Both the position numbers and the translations under genes were made by a program. Below, piece after piece: positions 9,364-17,059 of a DNA stretch of 64,000 nt. The stretch covers positions 1 to 64,000 of the forward strand of contig CANQIO010000005.1 in the NCBI GenBank assembly GCA_947624065.1, given 5' to 3'. Position 1 is the stretch's first letter; every line of letters begins with the position of its first letter. The stretch comes from an uncultured Oscillospiraceae bacterium. Its GTDB lineage: Bacteria > Bacillota > Clostridia > Oscillospirales > Oscillospiraceae. The notes below the pieces were generated by a model, which was given only the letters and a program-made list of their open reading frames with translations, did no database searches and was not told where the DNA came from.

Positions 9364-9534
9364 TTATGTGCCGTTCACCCCTGTTTGATTGTAAAATCCC
9401 CCTTGACAAATGTTCTCTGGGTAGGCGGCCTTGGGGACCAGGCGGAGCGTGTCCGCGCCGAGCCTTGAGGCCAGCTTTTCCGCCGTCCACTGGACATTGC
9501 CCTCCAGGGAGTAATAGACGATCAGCGTTTTCAT
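9364..9534 (-). pseudogene. Truncated flavodoxin (N-terminal 40 aa plus junction sequence)
   Basis: Manual reverse translation MKTLIVYYSLEGNVQWTAEKLASRLGADTLRLVPKAAYPENICQGGFYNQTGVNGT*; below the ORF track length cutoff. Confidence 0.7.
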
Positions 9535-9601
9535 ATCCCAGCCACCTTTCCCATATATGCCTCCGGGACCGTCCTCCGGCCCGGCTGCCGATCCGTTATC
9601 A

Positions 9602-11263
9602 TTATACCTCCACGATCACCGGCAGGATCATGGGGCTGCGGCGGGTGACTTTATAGAGATACCCGCCCAGCTGGCCCTTGACCCGGCCCTTGATCTCCGC
9701 CCAGTCGCTGATCCGCGCTCGCTCGCAGGACTCGATGGACTCATACACCACCCGGCGCATATCCTCCATGAGCTGGGGGTTCTCTTTGACATAGACAAAG
9801 CCGCGGGTGATGATCTCCGGCTCGGTGATCATGGTCCCGTCCTGGCCGGACATCGTCATGACCACCACCAGCATGCCGTCCTGGGCCAGATGCTGCCGGT
9901 CGCGGAGCACCACGTTTTCCACGCCGGCGTCGGAGGCGCCGTCCACAAGCACCCGCCCGGAGGGGACCGTGCCGTTCTTGGCGATGCGCTTGGCGCTGAT
10001 CTCGATCACCTCGCCGATGCCGGCGATGACGATGCTGTTGGCCTTGATGCCCATCTCCTGGGCAAGCTCCGCGTGCCGGCACAGCATCCGGTGCTCGCCA
10101 TGGATGGGGATGAAGAACCGGGGCCTGGTCAGGGCCATCATGGTCTTTTGCTCCTGCTGGCAGGCGTGGCCGGACACATGGATGTCGATGGACCGGTCAT
10201 AGATCACCTCCGCGCCCTTGAAAAACAGCTCGTCGATGACCCGGGTCACGGTCCGCTCGTTGCCGGGGATGGCGGAGGCGGAGATGATGACCCGGTCCCC
10301 CGCGCCGATCTTCACCTGCCGGTGCTCGGAGAACGCCATCCGGTACAGGGCGGACATGTTCTCCCCCTGGCTGCCGGTGGTGATGATGACCACCCGGGAG
10401 GGCGGCAGGGCATTGATGTGGTTCATGTCCACCAGCACGTCCTTGGGCACCGTCAGGTACCCCTCCTCCATGGCCAGCCGCAGCACGTTCTCCATGCTCC
10501 GGCCCGTGACGCCCACCTTGCGCTTGTTGCGGGCGGCGCAGTCGATGATCTGCTGGATGCGGTGGACGTTGGAGGCGAAGGTGGTGACGATGATGCGCTT
10601 GTCGCAGCCCCTAAACAGCCGCTCCATGCTCTCCCCCACATGGCGCTCGGACTCGGAGAAGCCCGGCCGCTCCACGTTGGTGGAGTCGCTCAAAAGCGCC
10701 AGCACGCCCTCCTTCCCCAGCTCGGCGAACCGGTGGAAATCGAACACGCCGCCCTCGATGGGCGTCAGGTCGATCTTGAAATCGCCGGTATGGATCACCG
10801 TGCCGATAGGGGTCTTGACCGCCACCGCCACGCTGTCGGCGATGGAGTGGTTCACATGGATCAGCTCGCATTCAAAGCTGCTGCCGATCCGGATCGTGTC
10901 CCCGGCCGAGCAGGTGACGAGCTTCACCTTTTCCGCCAGACCGTGCTCCTCCAGCTTCAGCCGCACCAGGCCCGCCGTCAGGCGGGTGGCGTACACCGGG
11001 CAGTCCAGCTTTGCCATCACATAGGGCATTGCCCCGATGTGGTCCTCGTGGCCGTGGGTCAGCACGATGCCCCGGACCCGGTCCTTGTTCTGCACCAGAT
11101 AGGTGATGTCCGGGATCACCGTGTCGATGCCATACATGTTCTCATCGGGAAAACCCATGCCGCAGTCGATGACCAGGATGTCCTTCCCGTACTCGTAGAC
11201 GTACAGATTCTTGCCGATCTCATCCAGACCGCCAAGCGCCATGATCTTCAGTTTTTGTGCCAT
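9602..11263 (-). CDS. rnj: Ribonuclease J
   Basis: LTHGHEDHIGAMPYV metallo-beta-lactamase motif, RNase J length and C-terminus. Confidence 0.95.
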   Translation of the reverse strand: MAQKLKIMALGGLDEIGKNLYVYEYGKDILVIDCGMGFPDENMYGIDTVIPDITYLVQNKDRVRGIVLTHGHEDHIGAMPYVMAKLDCPVYATRLTAGLVRLKLEEHGLAEKVKLVTCSAGDTIRIGSSFECELIHVNHSIADSVAVAVKTPIGTVIHTGDFKIDLTPIEGGVFDFHRFAELGKEGVLALLSDSTNVERPGFSESERHVGESMERLFRGCDKRIIVTTFASNVHRIQQIIDCAARNKRKVGVTGRSMENVLRLAMEEGYLTVPKDVLVDMNHINALPPSRVVIITTGSQGENMSALYRMAFSEHRQVKIGAGDRVIISASAIPGNERTVTRVIDELFFKGAEVIYDRSIDIHVSGHACQQEQKTMMALTRPRFFIPIHGEHRMLCRHAELAQEMGIKANSIVIAGIGEVIEISAKRIAKNGTVPSGRVLVDGASDAGVENVVLRDRQHLAQDGMLVVVMTMSGQDGTMITEPEIITRGFVYVKENPQLMEDMRRVVYESIESCERARISDWAEIKGRVKGQLGGYLYKVTRRSPMILPVIVEV

Positions 11264-11370
11264 TGAAATAAAGCTGCTCCTTCAAATATGTATCCAAACG
11301 CCGGGCAGGACGCGCCCCGCCCATAGAGGATCATACCCGCTTCCGCGGAAAATAATCCCCGAAAAAAGTC

Positions 11371-11970
11371 TCACATATCCCTTCTGCCTTCCAGCGCCCG
11401 CACCAGCGTGGCGTCGTCGGTGAACTCCAGGTTGGAGCCCACGGGGATGCCGTAGGCCAGGCGGGTCACCCGCACCTCGAATGGCTTCAAAAGCCGGGCG
11501 ATATACATGGCCGTGGCGTCTCCCTCCGTGTCCGGGTTGGTGGCCATGATGACCTCCCGCACGCCCCCGTCGGCCACGCGCTTGACCAGCTCCGAGATGC
11601 GGATGTCGTCCGGGCCCACGCGGCTCATGGGGGACAGCACCCCGTGCAGCACGTGATAGACGCCGTTATACTCCCGGCTGCGCTCCAGGCTGGCCACGTC
11701 CCTGGCCTCCGCCACCACGCAGATGACGGACCGGTCCCGCCGCTCATCGGCGCACACGGCGCAGATCTCCCCGTCCGTCAGGTTCTGGCAGATGGGGCAG
11801 GTGTGTACAGTCCGCCGGGCCCGCAGGATCGTCTCGGCGAACGCCTCCGCCTCGCCCTCCGGCAGGGCCAGCACATGAAACGCCAGCCGCTGGGCGCTCT
11901 TGCGGCCGATGCCCGGCAGCGCGGCGAAGCGGTCGATCAGTTCTTCAAAGGATACGGGAAAAAAAGCCAT
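11371..11970 (-). CDS. recR: Recombination mediator RecR
   Basis: LPGIGRKSAQRLAFHVL, CPICQNLTDGEICAVC zinc finger, Toprim. Confidence 0.95.
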   Translation of the reverse strand: MAFFPVSFEELIDRFAALPGIGRKSAQRLAFHVLALPEGEAEAFAETILRARRTVHTCPICQNLTDGEICAVCADERRDRSVICVVAEARDVASLERSREYNGVYHVLHGVLSPMSRVGPDDIRISELVKRVADGGVREVIMATNPDTEGDATAMYIARLLKPFEVRVTRLAYGIPVGSNLEFTDDATLVRALEGRRDM

Positions 11971-11971
11971 G

Positions 11972-12646
11972 TCATGCTCCTGTCCGCAGTCGTTCGATGA
12001 TGTCGCCGTAGTCCCCGTGGCCAAAGACCGCCGAGCCGGACACCAGCACGTTGGCGCCCGCGGCGATGGCGACCGGCGCCGTGGTGGGGCTGATGCCGCC
12101 GTCCAGCTCGATGTCGCAGTCCGGGTTGATCTCGTTCAGCCGCTGGCGGAGGGCGGTCACCTTGGGCAGCATGTGGTCCATGAACCGCTGGGCCCCGAAT
12201 CCCGGCTCCACCGTCATGACCAGCACCAGATCCAGTCCCTCCAGCCAGGGATACACCGCCTCGGCGCCGGTGGCGGGCTTGATCGTCAGGCCGGTCCTGA
12301 CGCCCTTGGCCCGGATGCGCTCCAGGGTGGCGGTGATGTTGGCGGGGGTATCGGACTCCACATGGATGTTCACCAAACTCGCGCCCGCGTCGCAGAACGC
12401 CTCCGCGTAGCGGATGGGCTCCTCGATCATCAGGTGCACGTCCAAAAACACGTCCGGGAACGCCTTCCGCACGCTCTGGACCACCGGCAGCCCAAAGGAG
12501 ATATTGGGCACGAAGCGGCCGTCCATCACATCCACATGGATATAGTCCGCGCCGCCGCGCAGCACCGCGCCGATCTCTTCGCCTAGCCGGGTCATATCCG
12601 CCGCCAGAATGGAGGGTGCGATCTTTATCTTTGTCAACAGGTTCAC
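11972..12646 (-). CDS. rpe: Ribulose-phosphate 3-epimerase
   Basis: IAPSILAADMTRLGEEI..HVDVMDGRFVPNISFGLPVV. Confidence 0.97.
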   Translation of the reverse strand: MNLLTKIKIAPSILAADMTRLGEEIGAVLRGGADYIHVDVMDGRFVPNISFGLPVVQSVRKAFPDVFLDVHLMIEEPIRYAEAFCDAGASLVNIHVESDTPANITATLERIRAKGVRTGLTIKPATGAEAVYPWLEGLDLVLVMTVEPGFGAQRFMDHMLPKVTALRQRLNEINPDCDIELDGGISPTTAPVAIAAGANVLVSGSAVFGHGDYGDIIERLRTGA

Positions 12647-12787
12647 CTACCGCATAGTATGATCCAGCCGCGACGCGCACGACCAGGCTTTCATATAGAA
12701 GGGGCGGACCGGGTGATTCCGGTCTGTCCCCGTTGTTTTTCGCCGCAGACAGTATAACACGACAGCCACGGAACTAGCAAGTAATCC

Positions 12788-12816
12788 TTGACGTTATTGT
12801 CAGTTTATTCTAAAAT
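12788..12816 (+). promoter_or_regulatory. SigA-type promoter TTGACG-N17-TAAAAT
   Basis: Hexamers upstream of xpaC-like gene. Confidence 0.6.
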
Positions 12817-12860
12817 AAAATAAGATCGGCATAAGATCGGCCGCAAAGGAGGCATGCCGT

Positions 12861-13541
12861 ATGCGCCAGATAAAGCGCCGGCGCGCGCTGCCGGTATACA
12901 TCGCCGCGGGCGTCTACGCGCTGTACGCGCTGGTGATGCCCCTTTATAAGCTCTGGCACTTCCTTGCGGCCGCGCTGATTACGGCGGCCGCCTGGATGCT
13001 GGCGGACCGGCTCATCAAACCGGAGATCGTCTCCGTCCCCGAACCGGAGCAGCCGCCGGCGCCGCCCTCCCCTGCCCAGGCCGTCCTGGACGAGGCCGCC
13101 AGGGCCCGGAGCGAGATGGAGCGGCTGGCCGCCTCCATCGGCGAGGGCGCGGTGGGCGCGAAGATCGCCGCGCTGGCGGATCTCTCCGACGCCATTGCCA
13201 GGGACGGCGCCCAGGACAGCGCCGACCTGCCCCAGATCCAGCGGTTCCAGCAGTATTTCCTGCCGGCCACCATCCGCCTGCTGGAGGCCTATGACCGGCT
13301 GGCCGGCGGCGGAGCGGGCGATACCGTCAGCGCCTCGCGGGAGCGGATCGTCCAGATGCTGGACACCGAGGCGGCGGCCTTTCAAAAGCAGCTGGACGCC
13401 CTCTATCAAAACGACGCCCTGGACCTGGACGCGGACATCCGGGTCATGGAGGCCCTGCTGGCCCGGGAGGGCCTGAGCGGGGACAGCCTGGGCGAGCTCC
13501 TGCGCCGGCAGGAAGAGCCCCGGTCTGAGCGGGCACAATAA
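12861..13541 (+). CDS. XpaC-like (5-bromo-4-chloroindolyl phosphate hydrolysis) family protein
   Basis: Two N-terminal TMs plus helical C-terminus, directly upstream of telA. Confidence 0.7.
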   Translation: MRQIKRRRALPVYIAAGVYALYALVMPLYKLWHFLAAALITAAAWMLADRLIKPEIVSVPEPEQPPAPPSPAQAVLDEAARARSEMERLAASIGEGAVGAKIAALADLSDAIARDGAQDSADLPQIQRFQQYFLPATIRLLEAYDRLAGGGAGDTVSASRERIVQMLDTEAAAFQKQLDALYQNDALDLDADIRVMEALLAREGLSGDSLGELLRRQEEPRSERAQ

Positions 13542-13589
13542 ACCATCCGGATACAAACCAAAGGATACAGCAGGAAAGGAAGTAGTACC

Positions 13590-14765
13590 ATGGCAGACGA
13601 GAACAAGTATGAGATCAACCTGACCCTCGACCCGGCCCCCAAGGCGCCGGAGGCCCCCGCCCCGGTTGCGGCGGCCGTCCAGGCCGCGCCGGCGGAGAAG
13701 GCCGCCGAGTCCGAAGCCCCCGTGGAAAAGCTGGACATCAACACGCTGGCCCCGGCGGAGCAGGCCGCCGTGCGGGAATTCGCCAAGAAGATCGACGTGA
13801 CCAACTCCGCCCAGGTGCTCGCCTACGGCTCCGCCGCCCAAAAGAACATCGCCGAGTTCTCCTCCCAGGCACTGGAAAAGGTCCGCACCAAGGACCTGGG
13901 CGCGGTGGGCGACATGCTCTCCGACCTAGTGGGCGAGCTGGACGGTCTGGACGTGTCCGCCGAGCAGCCCAAGGGCATCATGGGCCTGTTCAAAAAGGCC
14001 AGCCGCAGCTTCTCGGACATGAAGACGAAATACGACAAGGCGGAGGTCAACGTCAACAAGATCACCGAGGCCCTCAACCAGCACTGGATCACCCTCAACA
14101 AGGACATCGTGACGATGGACAACATGTATGAGATGAACCAGGCGTATTTCAAAGAGCTGACCATGTATATCATCGCCGGCAAGCTCCGTCTGGAGGAGCT
14201 GAAGGCCACCACGCTGCCGGAGCTGCAGAAAAAGGCCGCCGAGACCGGCGCCCCGGAGGACGCCCAGGCCGCCAACGACTACGCCGCCCTGCTGGGCCGC
14301 TTCGAGAAGAAGATCCACGATCTGGAGCTGACCCGGATGATCTCCATCCAGATGAGCCCCCAGATCCGGCTCATCCAAAATAACGACTCCCTCATGGTGG
14401 AGAAGATCCAGACCGCCATCGACAACACCATCCCCCTGTGGAAGAGCCAGATGGTCCTGGCCCTGAGCATGTACAACTCCCAGCAGGCCATGGAGGCCAC
14501 CCACAGCGTCAGCGAGGTGACCAACGAGCTGCTGCGCAAGAACGCCGCCGCCCTGCACACCGGTTCCGTGGGCGTGGCCCAGGAGGCCGAGCGGGGCATC
14601 GTGGACCTGGAGACCCTCCAGGAGACCAACAAAGAGCTCATCGCCACCCTGGAGGACGTGCGCAAGATCCAGGACGACGGCCGCGCCCGCCGGGCCCAGG
14701 CCGAGGTGGAGCTGGGCCGCATCGAGGGCCAGCTGAAGCAGAAGCTGCTGGAAATGAAGGGATAA
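13590..14765 (+). CDS. telA: Toxic anion resistance protein TelA family
   Basis: MFKKASRSFSDMKTKYDKAEVNVNKITEAL...ETNKELIATLEDVRKIQDDGRARRAQAE. Confidence 0.93.
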   Translation: MADENKYEINLTLDPAPKAPEAPAPVAAAVQAAPAEKAAESEAPVEKLDINTLAPAEQAAVREFAKKIDVTNSAQVLAYGSAAQKNIAEFSSQALEKVRTKDLGAVGDMLSDLVGELDGLDVSAEQPKGIMGLFKKASRSFSDMKTKYDKAEVNVNKITEALNQHWITLNKDIVTMDNMYEMNQAYFKELTMYIIAGKLRLEELKATTLPELQKKAAETGAPEDAQAANDYAALLGRFEKKIHDLELTRMISIQMSPQIRLIQNNDSLMVEKIQTAIDNTIPLWKSQMVLALSMYNSQQAMEATHSVSEVTNELLRKNAAALHTGSVGVAQEAERGIVDLETLQETNKELIATLEDVRKIQDDGRARRAQAEVELGRIEGQLKQKLLEMKG

Positions 14766-14769
14766 TACC

Positions 14770-15339
14770 TTGAGCTTTCTGAAAAAACGCTCCGTTGCCA
14801 TCGCTATCTTCGTGCTGGCCGTGGCGCTCTTCACCTTCCTCGGCGCCCGCCGGAGCCTGGACAGGGCATGCCGCGAAGCGGAGGGAGCCTTCTTCGACCG
14901 CTCCCAGCTGCATGCCGAGGGGTACTATACCTGCCCCGGCGACCAGCTGGAGGGCTGCGTGAAGCTGGCCAACCGGCTGCTGTCTGTCATCGGCACGGAC
15001 GGGGACTGGGCTGGAGCCTATGCCTCCCTGGCAGACGCCCGCGCCGCGCTGGACGAGGCGCTGGATGAGCGGGACATCCCCGCCATCGGCGCCGCCAACC
15101 AGGCCCTGGCCGAGGCCGTGCAGGCAGTGGAAGCCGTGAAGGACGCCGGCGCGCCGCTGCCGGAGAGCCACGACGACTACGCCGCCATCATCTCCGACTT
15201 CCACGCCGCCCAGGTGGTGCTGGACGATCCGGCTTACAACGAGCACATCCTCGCCTTCCGGGAGGATGTGCTGGCCCCCTTCCCCGCCGAGCTTCTCCGC
15301 CATCTGACCGGCGTCAGAGCGCCGGAGACCTTTCCATGA
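14770..15339 (+). CDS. LemA-like membrane-anchored protein
   Basis: Single N-terminal TM, helical Ala-rich domain, TTG start, between telA and TPM genes. Confidence 0.5.
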   Translation: MSFLKKRSVAIAIFVLAVALFTFLGARRSLDRACREAEGAFFDRSQLHAEGYYTCPGDQLEGCVKLANRLLSVIGTDGDWAGAYASLADARAALDEALDERDIPAIGAANQALAEAVQAVEAVKDAGAPLPESHDDYAAIISDFHAAQVVLDDPAYNEHILAFREDVLAPFPAELLRHLTGVRAPETFP

Positions 15340-15348
15340 GGTGACCGC

Positions 15349-16326
15349 ATGAAAAAACTTCGACCGATCCTGGCACTTGCCATCGCCGCCGCGCTTTTGA
15401 CGGTCCCGGCCTACGCCCTGGACCTGGAGCCCGGCACCGGCAGCGGCTTTTACTGCCAGGACACCGCCAAGGTCCTTTCCGCCGAGACGGAGCAGCTGCT
15501 GGCGGAGTACAATGCCGTGCTGGAGGCGGAATGCAGCGAGGCCCAGCTGGTGGTGGTCACGGTGAACTACCTGGACGAGGACGCGGACGTGGCCGCCGCC
15601 CGCCTGATGGCCGACTGGGGCGTGGGCAGCCTCGCCCGGTCCAACGGCATGCTGCTGCTCCTGGTCGCCAATGAGTACCGGGGGTGGCTGGCGGTGGGTG
15701 ACGGCATCGACAGTGTCTTTGACGACGACATCGCCGCCCAGTATCTGGACCAGTACTTCTGGGACGATGTGGACAACGACCGGTTCGACGACGCCGTCCA
15801 AAACCTGAGCTCCCAGCTCTACGCGTGGTACCTGGACTATTATGACGTGTCTCTGGCCGGAGACGAGCTCCCGGCGGAGAGCCACTCCGCCCCGGCGGCC
15901 GCCGGCGTGACCGGTTTCCTGGCCGCCATGCTGGTGCTTCTCCTGCTCGTCTTTTTGGTCCTGCTGTGGGTGTTCGGCTCCATCGGCCGCTTCAACCGGA
16001 TGCGCGGCTGGGGCTATTCCGGCGGCTTCTTCCCAATCTTTTGGTTCGGCGGCGGACGCCGCTATCGGGAATGGGCCCGGCGGCAGCCACCCCCTCCGCC
16101 TCCTCCCGTCGGCCCAGGCCCCCGGTCCGGGAGCCACGCCGCGCCCCCTCCTGTCCGGTACCGCTCCAGCGCTCCGCGGGGCGGCGGCTTTGGCGGCAGG
16201 CCCGGCGGCGGCGCGGGCCGTTCCTCCGGCGGTCCCCGCGGAGGCTTTGGCGGTCGCTCCGGCGGCGGTTTCCATGGCGGCGGCTTCGGCGGCCACTCCG
16301 GAGGCGGCGGCGCTGGCCGGAAATAG
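15349..16326 (+). CDS. TPM-domain (YgcG-like) protein with Gly/Arg-rich tail
   Basis: TPM fold region ...DDIAAQYLDQYFWDDVDNDRFDDAVQNL, TM, GGGFGG tail. Confidence 0.85.
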   Translation: MKKLRPILALAIAAALLTVPAYALDLEPGTGSGFYCQDTAKVLSAETEQLLAEYNAVLEAECSEAQLVVVTVNYLDEDADVAAARLMADWGVGSLARSNGMLLLLVANEYRGWLAVGDGIDSVFDDDIAAQYLDQYFWDDVDNDRFDDAVQNLSSQLYAWYLDYYDVSLAGDELPAESHSAPAAAGVTGFLAAMLVLLLLVFLVLLWVFGSIGRFNRMRGWGYSGGFFPIFWFGGGRRYREWARRQPPPPPPPVGPGPRSGSHAAPPPVRYRSSAPRGGGFGGRPGGGAGRSSGGPRGGFGGRSGGGFHGGGFGGHSGGGGAGRK

Positions 16327-16374
16327 CATAAAAAGTCATGACCACCCACCGGCGGTCATGACTTTTATTTTCCC
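16327..16374. terminator. Bidirectional terminator
   Basis: aaaagtcatgaccacccaccggcggtcatgactttt hairpin. Confidence 0.8.
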
Positions 16375-16380
16375 ATCGAT

Positions 16381-16797
16381 TCAGCTCTTGCGCTCAAAGC
16401 GGTTGCCGCACTTCCGGCAGGTCAGCAGCAGCTTTCCCTTTCCCCGGGGCACCCGCAGCAGCGCATGACAGGAGGGGCAGCGGAAAAATTTATAGTCCTT
16501 CCTCTGCTGCCACCGGTCCTTTAAGGACCGGCACCAGTTCAGGAACCTCTGGCGCTTTTGATAATACCACGCGTTTTCCTGCTGCCGTCTGACCACGTTC
16601 CGCGAGAAGGTGCGGAACACGCAATAGATGAGCGCCGCCCACTCCGCCAGCTGAAACAGCATTGCCAGCACCGGCACCCTGGAAAAGAGCATCCCCAGCA
16701 CCAGCAGCGCCACGCAGCAGATCAGCAGAAACTGGCTGAACGCGTCATAGCCGTTGCGGCCGTACATGAACTGGGCGAGCCTTTGTCTGAAATTCAT
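16381..16797 (-). CDS. Membrane protein with C-terminal zinc ribbon
   Basis: Two TMs; CPSCHALLRVPRGKGKLLLTCRKCG. Confidence 0.75.
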   Translation of the reverse strand: MNFRQRLAQFMYGRNGYDAFSQFLLICCVALLVLGMLFSRVPVLAMLFQLAEWAALIYCVFRTFSRNVVRRQQENAWYYQKRQRFLNWCRSLKDRWQQRKDYKFFRCPSCHALLRVPRGKGKLLLTCRKCGNRFERKS

Positions 16798-16981
16798 GCG
16801 ATCACCTGCATCCTGGATTCATGCTATTAGCATACTCCATCCGCCCGGTCCGGTGTTGAACAAACTGTAAATAATTCAGCCGAATTGGATATATCTGGAA
16901 ACTCCGCAGTCCCTTCATCGTGTGCGTCTGCGACGATAGTAACTATTCAGTAATCTTTTGAAACTATTTCGCATTTTTTGA

Positions 16982-17010
16982 TTGCAAAATCAGTGCCTTT
17001 CCGTTACTAT
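16982..17010 (+). promoter_or_regulatory. SigA-type promoter TTGCAA-N17-TACTAT
   Basis: Upstream of 17060 CDS, overlaps repeated octamers. Confidence 0.5.
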
Positions 17011-17059
17011 AGTATCAAAAGTTACTATCACCCCGACTACCCTGCGAAAGGAGACAACC

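Noticed and set aside
9557-11266. 569-aa plus-strand ORF
   Set aside because: Exact antisense of rnj; His/Asp/Gly-rich translation is a high-GC codon-bias artefact.
15966-16349. Overlapping Arg/Pro-rich ORFs in the TPM gene tail
   Set aside because: Explained by the repetitive GGC-rich glycine tail read in other frames.
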